A stretch of 64,000 bases of DNA from PNNG01 sp964577055 (lineage in GTDB: Bacteria > Bacteroidota > Bacteroidia > UBA7662), in assembly GCA_964577055.1 (NCBI GenBank), contig CAZNWC010000013.1:1-64000 (forward strand), given 5' to 3'. Positions 17,901-26,044 of the stretch are shown here, in pieces (within the stretch, counting starts at the first letter, position 1; every line of letters starts with the position of its first letter). The position numbers and the translations under genes were made by a program. Below the pieces are notes generated by a model that saw only the letters and a program-made list of their open reading frames with translations, made no database searches and was not told where the DNA came from.

Positions 17901-20690
17901 TTGGGTACTGCTGGCGCCGTGCGCATCAGTTTTGCTGATGGTTTGTTTACCTCTTGGCAGCGTTTGGGCAATGTGAACGATCCGGAAGGCATCAACTGGT
18001 ACAATGGTACTTCGGGTGTTATTGGCGGTGTGACGGGGCCGGTTTGGAACGGCCAATCGGGCAATTATGTTGAACACACTTTGGAATTGCCATCGGTATT
18101 CAATTACCGTTTGGGCAGAGGGGTGCGCTTCCGCATTGAATTCCAAAGCAGTGCCATCGGTTTGAATGAAGGTGTAGTAATTGACAACTGGGAAATTTTG
18201 CCTCCGCCTCCACGCGAAATTGGTTTGACAGCCATTTTGGGTCCAGTTCAATGTCCCGATAGTTTGAAAGCTATTGATACCATTCGGGTGGCAATCCGCA
18301 ACTATGGTGGAGATACCCTCTACCAAGTGCCTTTCAACTTCAACTTCAATGGTGGCCCCGATTTCCTGACCAATGATTTCATTTACCAGGATACGATTCC
18401 GCCAGCAGCAACACGCATCGTTACGCTTCCTGGATTTGCTTCGCCTCAACCCGCTGCGAACTATACCTTGCGTGTGTACACCAAACTGTCGAGCGATGCA
18501 CGAACCTCAAACGATACGCTGGAGCGTTGTGTAAAAACCATACCGCCGGTAGATCTTTTGGTCACCCAATCGATTGTGCCTCCATCGGCCATTTGTTATC
18601 CAAGTGGTCCACGTCAGATGCGATTTGTGGTGCGCAACATTGGTCATACGGCTACTACCACCTTTACTGCAGGATTCCAGTTGGATTCGTTGCCACCAGT
18701 TACCCAAACGTTCAACAGGGTAATTGCGCCCAATGCATTCGATACTTTGACGATTACGGTGCCTGCGAACATCCCCAATGGCAACAGCAATTTGAAATTG
18801 TTTGTAAATGCTACCAATGATCCTGTACGTCCGAACGATACTTTGCGCCTCACGGTGTTTGGCCGATTGCCGGTATTAATCACGCATACCAATAATTTCG
18901 AGGCGGCCAACTCTCTCCAGTATTGTGTTTTCTCGAATGTAAATGCATTGGTAGATGTGGTTGACAACCGTACGCCGCGTTCGAACAACCAGAGCGATAA
19001 GGTGTTGTTCATGGGTACTTTTGCTTCGGGAACTACCTTCAATGCCACCGTACCTGCCAATCCTTGGGTAGACACATGGAATGGCCCATGGTTGTCGCGT
19101 GTGGCTTTCCCGGTTGAAACCGAGGGCCGCGACAGTATCCGCATCCGTTTCCGCATTTTGCAATTGGCAGGTGGCTCAAATGCTGGTGAACGCATTTCGC
19201 TCTTCAGGGTCGTGGCCAATGGACGTCAGATTGGACCAACCCTACAGCCAACAGCTGCAACGCCTGCCAACAACCCATATGTGCAATTCGATTTGCGTTT
19301 GGATACGGTTTATACACCGGGTCAGCCTTTGCTCATCGAATTCCAAAGCAAGTGCCGATACACTGCTTTGGCCACCGGTCCGAACCGGAATGGCAACTAC
19401 ATCGACGATATTGTGATTTACAATTCGATGCAGCATGGCGTGGAAGTATTGGATGTGACTTATTCACCTCCTTTCCCAAGCCAAACCACTCCAGTTACCG
19501 TAACTGCGCGGATCCGCAACGTGGGCAATACGGTGTTGAATACCGTACAAGCTAACCTTGAAATCAATGGTAGCGTTATTCAAACGACCAATGCGCCTTT
19601 GAACTTGCCTTTCATGGCCGATTCGGCGTATAGCTTTACCACTACTTTCAATCCGCTGCTTGGGCCAAACGATGTATGTGTATTTACTGCGCAACCGAAT
19701 GGACAGCAGGATGGCTATGTGTTCGACGATACCTTGTGCACCGAAGCCACGGGCTTCCCTGTAATCAGTGCTTTCCCATATTGCAATGATTTTGAAGGGG
19801 CACAGCCGGCATGGTTGACACGAAATCCAGTGACTTTGCGGAACCAAGGCAATAACTTTGTTTTTGGTACGCCGCAAAAGGGCTTCATCAATGGGGCTGC
19901 AAGCGGTACAAATGCCTGGTACATCGGTCCCGACAGTTTATATGGCGCTTACGATTCATCGGCGGTGTACACGCCTATTTTTGAGGTAAACCAAGGGGAG
20001 TGTTACCAAATCAGCTTCAAAACCAAATACCTGACAGATTTCTGGGATCTCGATAAAACAAGTTTGGATACAGCGCTCTGGGGTGATGGTGCTACATTGG
20101 AGTATTCAACCGATGGCGGTAACAACTTCACCAATTTTGGCAGGTTAGATACGGTGGCTTTTGAATGGTACAATGGTGTTATCCAAGGACTTCGTCAGTT
20201 TACCAGTACGCCAGTTTCATTGGGATATGGTTGGGGTGCGCAAAGTGATTCGATGTGGATGACCATGCGTCAGGTATTCAATACCACCACCAATAACCTT
20301 GTGCTCTTCCGTTTCCGATTTGCTTCGGATGATGCGTTTCATGGAGAGGGATTTGCCTTTGATGATTTCTGTTTCGAGCTGATCCCTGGTCCTTGCGGAT
20401 TGGTGAATGTGGAAGAAGAAAGCCTGAACGGTTTTGTACTCAAGCAAAACTATCCGAATCCATTCAGTGGAAGTACGACCATCGATTACATTCTGCCTGG
20501 CAGTGGCGATGTGAAAGTAAGCGTGCGCGATTTGTTGGGCCGCCAGGTATTCCAGGCGAACCAGGGTTTGCAGCATGAAGGCGACCATAGTATACAGGTT
20601 GATTTACAAAACATGGAAGCGGGTGTTTACTTCTACACTGTTAGCTTCAACGGCATGGAACAAACGCGTAAAATGATCCTCAGTAAATAA
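14973..20690 (+). CDS. Giant secreted mosaic protein with T9SS sorting domain
   Basis: A 1905-residue exported protein. A signal peptide (residues 1-20) is followed by several lectin-like/MAM-like beta-sandwich units, each beginning with an F-(D/E)NF-like motif (TSFENP, DNFDASDVW, DNFDGVDNW, NNFEAAN, NDFEGAQPAW). These alternate with CARDB-like units that concern 'RNxG' strands (ARLRNLGLQNID, AIRNYGGDTLY, FVVRNIGHTA, ARIRNVGNTVLN). About three Ig-like repeats with DGDTV-YF/Y motifs lie between 220 and 550. The last ~85 residues are a type A T9SS sorting domain (LKQNYPNPFSGSTTIDY ... GVYFYTVSFNG). No catalytic motif is seen. A cell-surface or adhesive role is inferred. It stands alone with its own terminator. 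Confidence 0.88.
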   Translation: MRKRLFLLFFGLFWGAVVIAQPTNLPPGVSIKFFTSFENPNPFDSVNSVGTPGWVADPTYRFPAGAGQALRGRYDQNTVNTLTTLPFSTVGQFKVWLDFAHICKIEFLDSAVLQISTDGGNTWQALTGQSCRYLGQSADFRNNGRFSHFSYPAEWLPSNLNAVPTQGWWKNERFDLSAVASNQADVRIRFRMRDNNNNGMGLPAPGGYGWLLDSVMVTTAFSEVIPPLINHTPLSGLQFNIRQNISALVSDSLGCDSTGVSDVWVFYTVNSSALDSAQMTRQGLTNTWSFLLDTNRVQDGDTVRYFLRARDSSPLLNTKYAPTNGGPGGGVYTYLASFFPTMTHTPITGRQFSPGPFVINANVSDASGIDSAILNYRINNGAWLQRKMPFVSGTLYRDTIFTIDGDTVDYYLDAVDSSARRFRRQLPDTAASWRFIASGSPDVEWPSTSAQCDVYLGAIFNLGPFNVGVRALDGSGIDTVYLYYRVNSGALDSVGMVRNNAAGAFCNWVGTIPAASDSDTISYYVRAIDASQRNNFTISPDTVNLRQFVALGGIRFPFTDNFDASDVWRGWVATGSLSSPVLTPGGWLRGAPAKSTINSARSAPNAWMPGPLNGNYPNNAWYILESPVFDFSTAQNATLSFWQWRDINNGGANPSPGIPGTGDGFWIEYTTQVNATVPTWIKLGNAQPTDTNQINWYNRTNISGLQGALNGAWDGNNSGWERSVRRLIEPAFQGANGAASVRFRFVFRSNASVQANGVAIDDFSIVLPLQRDLSVTTIASNANNTPISTANNNYQVIAGDPVVVYARLRNLGLQNIDTIIPVVVEVGTYKDTTYLNPGLIQPNAFSGLALRLDTIPVAPDRWFTVKVYSIWAPDEDRANDTLMVDMYGVPQVPVPSNDNFDGVDNWLPIASGTSPILWERGVPTGSQLNAAVSPPNVWGTVLSGATPTSTTSYLLSPLFDFNNAVNTTLKFRMNRRLGTAGAVRISFADGLFTSWQRLGNVNDPEGINWYNGTSGVIGGVTGPVWNGQSGNYVEHTLELPSVFNYRLGRGVRFRIEFQSSAIGLNEGVVIDNWEILPPPPREIGLTAILGPVQCPDSLKAIDTIRVAIRNYGGDTLYQVPFNFNFNGGPDFLTNDFIYQDTIPPAATRIVTLPGFASPQPAANYTLRVYTKLSSDARTSNDTLERCVKTIPPVDLLVTQSIVPPSAICYPSGPRQMRFVVRNIGHTATTTFTAGFQLDSLPPVTQTFNRVIAPNAFDTLTITVPANIPNGNSNLKLFVNATNDPVRPNDTLRLTVFGRLPVLITHTNNFEAANSLQYCVFSNVNALVDVVDNRTPRSNNQSDKVLFMGTFASGTTFNATVPANPWVDTWNGPWLSRVAFPVETEGRDSIRIRFRILQLAGGSNAGERISLFRVVANGRQIGPTLQPTAATPANNPYVQFDLRLDTVYTPGQPLLIEFQSKCRYTALATGPNRNGNYIDDIVIYNSMQHGVEVLDVTYSPPFPSQTTPVTVTARIRNVGNTVLNTVQANLEINGSVIQTTNAPLNLPFMADSAYSFTTTFNPLLGPNDVCVFTAQPNGQQDGYVFDDTLCTEATGFPVISAFPYCNDFEGAQPAWLTRNPVTLRNQGNNFVFGTPQKGFINGAASGTNAWYIGPDSLYGAYDSSAVYTPIFEVNQGECYQISFKTKYLTDFWDLDKTSLDTALWGDGATLEYSTDGGNNFTNFGRLDTVAFEWYNGVIQGLRQFTSTPVSLGYGWGAQSDSMWMTMRQVFNTTTNNLVLFRFRFASDDAFHGEGFAFDDFCFELIPGPCGLVNVEEESLNGFVLKQNYPNPFSGSTTIDYILPGSGDVKVSVRDLLGRQVFQANQGLQHEGDHSIQVDLQNMEAGVYFYTVSFNGMEQTRKMILSK

Positions 20691-20710
20691 AATTCTAAAG
20701 CACAGAAAGA

Positions 20711-20735
20711 AAGGGGCTTCGGCCCCTTTTTTTTG
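20711..20735 (+). terminator. Terminator of the giant secreted protein gene
   Basis: AAGGGGC (20711-20717), TTCG tetraloop, GCCCCTT (20722-20728), then a T run. Confidence 0.92.
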
Positions 20736-20747
20736 TGATTGGTTTCG

Positions 20748-20774
20748 TTGATTCGTTTTACTTTTCTATATTTG
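20748..20774 (+). promoter_or_regulatory. Promoter of rpmE2
   Basis: TTG at 20748-20750, 16 bases, TATATTTG at 20767-20774. The leader before ATG 20823 is about 44 bases. Confidence 0.65.
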
Positions 20775-20822
20775 CAATCCGTTTGGAAGCATGGCCAAAA
20801 CCATGCGTAAATAAAGAAAGTT

Positions 20823-21071
20823 ATGAAACAAGGTATCCATCCCGAAAACTACCGTGTGGTTGTATTCAAAGACATGTCGAACGAATACACCTTTTTGGGC
20901 AAATCAACTGCAGAAACACGTGAAACCATCAAATGGGAAGATGGCAATGAATATCCCCTCATCAAATTGGATATTTCGTATAAGTCACACCCATTCTACA
21001 CCGGTAAGCAGGTGTTGGTAGATACAGCGGGTCGCGTTGACAAGTTCAATCAGCGTTACAAGCGCAAGTAA
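20823..21071 (+). CDS. rpmE2: 50S ribosomal protein L31 type B
   Basis: An 82-residue L31 of the cysteine-free (zinc-independent) B type. It has the diagnostic IHPENYRVVVFKDMS start, SHPFYTGKQ (about residues 58-66) and VDKFNQRYK C-terminus. No CxxC zinc ribbon is present. Monocistronic, with its own promoter and terminator. Confidence 0.96.
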   Translation: MKQGIHPENYRVVVFKDMSNEYTFLGKSTAETRETIKWEDGNEYPLIKLDISYKSHPFYTGKQVLVDTAGRVDKFNQRYKRK

Positions 21072-21087
21072 GGGTATACGCATACAC

Positions 21088-21118
21088 AAGCCTCACCATT
21101 GGTGGGGCTTTTTTTTTG
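21088..21118 (+). terminator. Terminator of rpmE2
   Basis: AAGCCTCACC (21088-21097), loop ATT, GGTGGGGCTT (21101-21110) with one G-U pair, then eight T. Confidence 0.9.
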
Positions 21119-21158
21119 CCTGCAGGCGTCGTCAATTTGCTGTGAAGTTTGAGAAGGG

Positions 21159-21191
21159 TTGGTGATTTACGGTAGTTGCCTTGTATTTTTG
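21159..21191 (+). promoter_or_regulatory. Promoter of the secreted endonuclease-like gene; possible leaderless start
   Basis: TTG at 21159-21161, 22 bases, TATTTTTG at 21184-21191. Only four bases separate the box from ATG 21196, so transcription would start at or beside the A of the ATG. Confidence 0.7.
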
Positions 21192-21195
21192 AAAG

Positions 21196-22500
21196 ATGAA
21201 AAAGTTCCTCCAGCTGCTGTTGCTTTTTGTGTATTTGGTTTTTGGCGCGGGCCATGTAAAAGCACAAGCGCTTGGTGAGGATACGGTGACAGTGATGACC
21301 TACAATTTGTTGTACTATGGGGCGAATACTTCTTTTTGCACCACGGGCAACAACAATCTGTTCACCAAAAACGGACACTTTCGTACCATCATCCAACATG
21401 TGCAACCAGATATTTTGGGTGTGCAAGAGATGAGCAGCAATGTAGGGACAACCTTGGGTTTTTTGAATGATGTACTCAATACCAATGGTGTTACGCGCTG
21501 GGCACGTGCCAACTTCATGAATACCACAACTTCCAATATCATCTGCATTCTTTATTACGATGCCACTAAATTCGGTATCACCCGACAGCAGCCGATTGTG
21601 ACTCCCTTGCGCGACATTGTTTATTACAGGTTGTACTACAAGCAGATTCCGCCTGCTGGGGATACGGTATTTTTAAATGTGGCCGTCATGCACTTAAAGG
21701 CTGGTTCAACTGCTGGGGATGTGGCACAAAGGGGACAAGAAACGCAAGCTTTGATGAACTATCTCAACAGCCTGAATCTGCGTGAGAACCTGTTGGTAAT
21801 GGGGGATTTTAATACCAATAGCAGCAGTGAGGTGGGGTATGGAAACATGGTGGGACATACCAATCCCTACATCCGGTTGATTGACCCCGTCAATCGGCCT
21901 GGAAATTGGTTCAACACCGCTGCTTTTTCCGATTTGCATACGCAGTCGCCACGGGTAACTGGCGATGATTGTAAGTCGGGCGGTGGTCTTGATGATCGTT
22001 ACGACCAGATACTGATCAATGAATTTGTGCGCGCTGATTCGGCGCGTGTACGGTATGTGCCTGGCAGTTATCGGGTGATTGGAAACGACGGGCAACGCTT
22101 CAATGGCAATTTAAATGTGCCAACCAACCAATCGGCGCCGGCAGCGGTGATCAGTGCTTTGTACGAAGCCGCCGATCATTTGCCTGTGGTTGTACGTTTG
22201 CGCATCAATGCCGGAGCTGGCAGCAGTGTGCGGAATGATTTATCTGATTGGCTAGCGATTCGCGTAACTGGCATGGTAGGTGAGACACTCGAACTGCAAG
22301 GAGAATCGAATGCCGAACGGCTATTGGCCTATGAGCTGATTGATTTGCACGGGAAGCGATTGCTGAGTGGTGCGTGGGAGTTGCATCCAGGGCGTTTCGC
22401 TTTGCGCTTGCCACTCGATGATGTATTGCCGGGTATGTATCTGCTGCGTTTGCATACATCGAATGGACAACAACAGGTGTATCGTTTTATCAGGTATTAA
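21196..22500 (+). CDS. Secreted endonuclease/exonuclease/phosphatase family protein
   Basis: A 434-residue exported protein of the EEP superfamily (DNase I-like hydrolases of phosphodiesters). Signal peptide at residues 1-24. Catalytic motifs: VMTYNLLYYG near the start, LGVQEMSS (metal-binding Glu), VMHLKAG, MGDFNTNSSSE and the late DHLPVVV with its catalytic His. The last ~80 residues (LSDWLAIRVTG... GMYLLRLHTSNGQQQVYRFIRY) look like a T9SS sorting domain. Nuclease versus phosphatase activity cannot be decided. The 3' end overlaps convergent engB by 11 bases. Confidence 0.88.
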   Translation: MKKFLQLLLLFVYLVFGAGHVKAQALGEDTVTVMTYNLLYYGANTSFCTTGNNNLFTKNGHFRTIIQHVQPDILGVQEMSSNVGTTLGFLNDVLNTNGVTRWARANFMNTTTSNIICILYYDATKFGITRQQPIVTPLRDIVYYRLYYKQIPPAGDTVFLNVAVMHLKAGSTAGDVAQRGQETQALMNYLNSLNLRENLLVMGDFNTNSSSEVGYGNMVGHTNPYIRLIDPVNRPGNWFNTAAFSDLHTQSPRVTGDDCKSGGGLDDRYDQILINEFVRADSARVRYVPGSYRVIGNDGQRFNGNLNVPTNQSAPAAVISALYEAADHLPVVVRLRINAGAGSSVRNDLSDWLAIRVTGMVGETLELQGESNAERLLAYELIDLHGKRLLSGAWELHPGRFALRLPLDDVLPGMYLLRLHTSNGQQQVYRFIRY

Positions 22501-23104
22501 GTTCGGGTGGCACAAAATCCTTGTTGTGCTCGTGGATGAAGGCGAGGAGTTGATCGCGCCCTTGTACCGAAATGGCTGATGTTTGAAAGACGGGTGGTGC
22601 CTCGGTCCACCATTCCAACATCCGCTTTTTAAACATGGCGATGTGTTTTTGCACGCTTGACGCACCCAATTTGTCGGATTTGGTAAAAACCAGCACAAAC
22701 GGAATTTCGAGTTCGCCCAACCAAACGGCAAAATCGAGATCGGCTTTTTGGGGTTCGTGCCTGCTATCGATGAGTAGACAAACGCAAATAAGGTTTTCGC
22801 GTTTCTGGAAATAATGTTTGATCATTTTTTGCCATTCCTCGCGTGATTTTTTGGAGACTTTGGCATAGCCGTAGCCCGGCAAATCGACCAGGTACCAGCT
22901 TTTTTCAATGATAAAATGATTGACCGTTTGGGTTTTACCCGGACTGGAAGATGTTTTTGCCAGGCTTTTGTGCTGGGTGAGCATGTTGATGAGGGACGAC
23001 TTGCCCACATTGGAACGGCCGATAAAGGCGTATTCCGGTTTATTGGGCGTAGGCATGTCCTTTACCATTACGCTACTTTTCACAAAAGTGGCTTCGAGCT
23101 TCAT
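22490..23104 (-). CDS. engB: Ribosome biogenesis GTPase EngB/YsxC
   Basis: A 204-residue circularly ordinary Ras-like GTPase needed for large ribosomal subunit assembly. G1 is GRSNVGKSS, G3 is DLPGYGYA, G4 is TKSD and a G5-like TSA lies near the end, all in the expected order. The start at 23104 (MKLEATFVKSS) is chosen because the longer reading from 23140 runs through the -33/-7 promoter. The -7 box ends only five bases before this ATG. Confidence 0.95.
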   Translation of the reverse strand: MKLEATFVKSSVMVKDMPTPNKPEYAFIGRSNVGKSSLINMLTQHKSLAKTSSSPGKTQTVNHFIIEKSWYLVDLPGYGYAKVSKKSREEWQKMIKHYFQKRENLICVCLLIDSRHEPQKADLDFAVWLGELEIPFVLVFTKSDKLGASSVQKHIAMFKKRMLEWWTEAPPVFQTSAISVQGRDQLLAFIHEHNKDFVPPELNT

Positions 23105-23109
23105 GCCTG

Positions 23110-23141
23110 CAAAGGTAGGCTTTCGGTTCGGGCCAAACAAA
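23110..23141 (-). promoter_or_regulatory. Promoter of engB
   Basis: Minus strand: TTTG (23141-23138), 20 bases, TACCTTTG (23117-23110). Full consensus, five bases from the ATG. Confidence 0.75.
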
Positions 23142-23158
23142 GGCGGCTTGCTATTGTC

Positions 23159-23166
23159 TATATTTG
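23159..23166 (+). promoter_or_regulatory. -7 box (TATATTTG) of ubiE
   Basis: A full TAnnTTTG match nine bases before ATG 23176, divergent from the engB promoter; the two -7 boxes are 41 bases apart. No clear -33 TTTG. Confidence 0.6.
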
Positions 23167-23175
23167 CAACAGATT

Positions 23176-23916
23176 ATGGGAACAGAAAAAGTGGTGAAGC
23201 CTTATCCAGGCAAGGATGGGGGCAAGAAGGAGCAGGTTGCTTCGATGTTCGACAATATTTCGGGCAATTACGATTTGTTAAATCGGGTTTTATCGCTTGG
23301 TATTGATACCATTTGGCGCCGGCAGGCCATCAATATGCTGCGTGCTGATAAGCCTCAGCGCATCTTGGACGTGGCGACCGGAACAGCTGACTTGGCCATT
23401 GAAGCCTTGCGGATACAGCCCAAAGAGGTGGTAGGTGTAGACATTTCGGCAGGTATGTTGGCACACGGCCAGGAAAAGCTCAATCGCCGGAAATTGCAAG
23501 ACCGCATCAAATTGGTGCTGGGTGATTCGGAGGGTTTGCCCTTTTCTGACCGTTCTTTTGATGCCGTAACGGTGGCTTTTGGCGTACGGAATTTCGAAAA
23601 TTTGCATCACGGATTGCGCGACATTCAGCGCGTATTGCGTCCGGGGGGTAAATTGGTGGTGTTAGAGTTTTCAAAACCAAGGGTATTTCCGGTAAAACAA
23701 CTGTTCGCTTTTTACTCGCGCTTTATATTGCCAGCTATCGGGAGGTTGATTTCGAAAGATCAGTCGGCCTACACCTATTTGCCCGAATCGGTGCAAGCAT
23801 TTCCGGAGGGAAGTGACTTTTTAGCGCGGATGGAGGCAGCAGGGTTTGCAAATAATCGCGAGAAAAGACTAACTTTCGGCATATGTTCGATTTACGTTGG
23901 TCAAAAGCAGGCCTGA
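23176..23916 (+). CDS. ubiE: Demethylmenaquinone methyltransferase (UbiE/MenG)
   Basis: A 246-residue SAM-dependent methyltransferase for the last step of menaquinone synthesis. Motifs: FDNISGNYDLLNRVLSLGID (family signature), ILDVATGTADLAIEA (SAM motif I), DISAGML, and the second family signature RVLRPGGKLVVLEFS. Start 23176 follows the -7 box; an earlier TTG at 23164 lies within the box. porT overlaps its 3' end by 34 bases, an adjacency that recurs in Bacteroidota. Confidence 0.95.
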   Translation: MGTEKVVKPYPGKDGGKKEQVASMFDNISGNYDLLNRVLSLGIDTIWRRQAINMLRADKPQRILDVATGTADLAIEALRIQPKEVVGVDISAGMLAHGQEKLNRRKLQDRIKLVLGDSEGLPFSDRSFDAVTVAFGVRNFENLHHGLRDIQRVLRPGGKLVVLEFSKPRVFPVKQLFAFYSRFILPAIGRLISKDQSAYTYLPESVQAFPEGSDFLARMEAAGFANNREKRLTFGICSIYVGQKQA

Positions 23917-24578
23917 TTGCCTGTATGCTGTTGCTTACGGTGGTAGCCAAGGCACAGCGAAACAACCCATTTTACGACAAAAAGCCGCTGCATTATGGCT
24001 TTTTGGTGGGCTTGAACTCCAGCACTTTTCACATGCATGTAGATGCATTTGATGCTGCACGGAACGATACCCTGCAATACATTGAGCCAGGCTGGGGCCC
24101 GGGTTTTCAGCTGGGCGTGATTGGTGATTTGCGTTTGAATCATCACATGACCCTGCGTTTAACGCCTACCCTGATGTTTTCGCAACGCAATTTGTTGTAT
24201 TCATTCGAAAATCCCTTGTACAACATCCGGCGTGCAGTACAGGTAGCATCGGTTGATATTCCTTTGCTCATCAAGTGGCGCAGCGAGCGCATCAACAACT
24301 ACCGCGTGTATTTGCTTACCGGAGCCAAATACGGCATCGACATGGCTTCGCAAGAGCGGGTGGTGGAAGATGTGGAGCGGGTGAAAACACTCCGTCATGA
24401 TGTGGGCTATGAAATTGGACTGGGATTTGACTTCTATTTGCCCTATTTCAAATTTTCACCCGAAATCAAGTTTTCATCGGGATTGCGTAATATTTTGGTT
24501 CCCGAAAACCATGTATATGCCGCGCCAATCGAGGCTTTGCGCGCACGTACCATCATCATCTCTTTCAATTTCGAATAA
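23883..24578 (+). CDS. porT: PorT family outer-membrane protein of type IX secretion
   Basis: A 231-residue exported beta-barrel protein. Signal peptide ends near AKAQ (residue 25); the rest alternates strands typical of PorT (GLNSSTFHMHV, GPGFQLGVIGDLRLN, LRLTPTLMFSQR, VDIPLLIKWRSERI, GLGFDFYLPYFKFSPEIKFS) and ends in an aromatic residue-containing strand (IIISFNFE). PorT is required for T9SS secretion and gliding. This agrees with the four T9SS-cargo-like proteins in the window. The start inside ubiE gives the best signal peptide; ATG 23925 would leave too short a one. Confidence 0.88.
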   Translation: MFDLRWSKAGLIACMLLLTVVAKAQRNNPFYDKKPLHYGFLVGLNSSTFHMHVDAFDAARNDTLQYIEPGWGPGFQLGVIGDLRLNHHMTLRLTPTLMFSQRNLLYSFENPLYNIRRAVQVASVDIPLLIKWRSERINNYRVYLLTGAKYGIDMASQERVVEDVERVKTLRHDVGYEIGLGFDFYLPYFKFSPEIKFSSGLRNILVPENHVYAAPIEALRARTIIISFNFE

Positions 24579-25339
24579 TGGCCGAGCTGGTACTGTTAAC
24601 TGGTGCTACATCGGGCATTGGTCGTGCTACGGCATTGCTTTTGGCGAAGTCGGGCTACCGCCTTATCCTCACCGGCCGTCGGATTGAACGGCTGGAGGAG
24701 GTGGCAAATGCTTGCGCGGCTTTGGGAGCAACGGTAAAGACTTTGTGTTTTGATGTGCAAGATGCTGCGGCTACAGAAAGCCAGCTGGCTTCCTTGCCCG
24801 AAGCATGGACGAAAATCGACATCCTCATCAACAATGCTGGCTTGTCGCAAGGCTTGCAACCGGTACAGGAGGGGTTGTTTGACGACTGGGACACCATGCT
24901 CGATACAAATGTCAAAGGACTGCTCAGGATCAGTAAATGGGCAAGCCAGCAGATGATTGCAGGTGGGGCTGGCGGTCACATCCTGCATGTGAGTTCCATT
25001 GCGGGCAAGGAGGTTTATGCCAATGGCAATGTGTATTGTGCCAGCAAACATGCGGTGGAGGCGATTGCGAAAAGCATGCGGTTGGAGTTGAATCCCTACG
25101 ACATCAAGGTGAGCAGCATTGCGCCTGGCTTGGTAGAAACCGAATTTTCAGAAGTTCGTTTCAAAGGCGATAAGGCGCGTGCAGCGCAGGTGTATGCCGG
25201 ATATCAGCCGTTAACAGCCGAAGACATTGCAGAAGCCATTTTGTTCATGCTCAACCGTCCGGCGCATGTTAATATTGCCGATTTGACCATTTTGCCCCGC
25301 GCGCAGGCAAGTGCTACTTTGGTGAAAAAGCAGCTTTAG
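24578..25339 (+). CDS. Short-chain dehydrogenase/reductase
   Basis: A 253-residue classical SDR. The NADP-type cofactor motif TGATSGIGRAT is at residues 7-17, NNAG near 88-91, catalytic Ser in HVSSIAG, and YCASK provides the Tyr-X3-Lys pair. The closest known group by pattern is the YdfG/serine 3-dehydrogenase type. The substrate is unknown. Its ATG overlaps the porT stop (TAATG), so it is in the ubiE-porT operon. It overlaps convergent dcd by four bases. Confidence 0.9.
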   Translation: MAELVLLTGATSGIGRATALLLAKSGYRLILTGRRIERLEEVANACAALGATVKTLCFDVQDAAATESQLASLPEAWTKIDILINNAGLSQGLQPVQEGLFDDWDTMLDTNVKGLLRISKWASQQMIAGGAGGHILHVSSIAGKEVYANGNVYCASKHAVEAIAKSMRLELNPYDIKVSSIAPGLVETEFSEVRFKGDKARAAQVYAGYQPLTAEDIAEAILFMLNRPAHVNIADLTILPRAQASATLVKKQL

Positions 25340-25872
25340 AACTTATTTCGCCACATTTGCGAAGCCACGGGCTTCACAGTACGTACATTGTATTTGGCGT
25401 TTTTCTTGGTGTTGTACTTGTTGATGATTGCTCCCTCTACACTGAAATAAATCAATTGTCCGATCGGCATGCCGGCATATACACGAACGGGCTGGGCACA
25501 AGAAATTTCGAGCGTCCAAGTGTTGCAAAAGCCCACATCCCCTTTGCCCGCAGTGGCATGAATGTCGATACCCAGGCGGCCAACCGATGATTTGCCTTCC
25601 AAAAAGGGCACGTGTGCATGGGTTTCGGTGTATTCTTCGGTTACGCCGAGGTAGAGGGTGCCGGGTTGCAATACAAATCCTTCGTTGGGAATGATGATTT
25701 CTTCGATCGGATTATCGGCTTTGGCGTCGAGCACACGTTCTTTGTAAACAGCGAGGTATCTCCCGAGGTGAACGTCGTACGAATTGGTGCCGAGGTTTTC
25801 GATACGGAAGGGTTCAATGAGGATATTGCCTTTTTCGATTTCTTCGAGAATGCGGCCGTCGGTTAGAATCAT
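25336..25872 (-). CDS. dcd: dCTP deaminase
   Basis: Dcd converts dCTP to dUTP for thymidylate synthesis. The 178-residue protein has the family core: ILIEPF, NSYDVHLG, GTLYLGVTEEY, and the trimer-interface nucleotide site GKSSVGRLGIDIHATAGKGDVGFCNTWTLEI (written here in part). Catalytic Glu of the TLEI segment is present. The start at 25872 (MILTDGRI) gives normal length; the longer reading from 25926 crosses the -7 box. Confidence 0.95.
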   Translation of the reverse strand: MILTDGRILEEIEKGNILIEPFRIENLGTNSYDVHLGRYLAVYKERVLDAKADNPIEEIIIPNEGFVLQPGTLYLGVTEEYTETHAHVPFLEGKSSVGRLGIDIHATAGKGDVGFCNTWTLEISCAQPVRVYAGMPIGQLIYFSVEGAIINKYNTKKNAKYNVRTVKPVASQMWRNKF

Positions 25873-25891
25873 CGGTGCTAGATTTGGCCTG

Positions 25892-25919
25892 CAAAAATAG
25901 GGCATAACTCCCAAACAAA
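25892..25919 (-). promoter_or_regulatory. Promoter of dcd
   Basis: Minus strand: TTTG (25919-25916), 16 bases, TATTTTTG (25899-25892), about 19 bases before the ATG. Confidence 0.65.
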
Positions 25920-26044
25920 AGGGCAATTTCGCTGGAAAATGGAAAATGAGAAAAGATGCAGAATTATGTGCGTTTATGCCGTTTAAATGCGTATTTTCAA
26001 CCCAAATGGCATGCGTGGGCTAGCCGTATTCCGAAAATTGAAGC

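Noticed and set aside
22205..22731. Minus-strand frames over the end of the endonuclease-like gene
   Set aside because: They lack family motifs and compete with engB and the secreted protein, both well supported.
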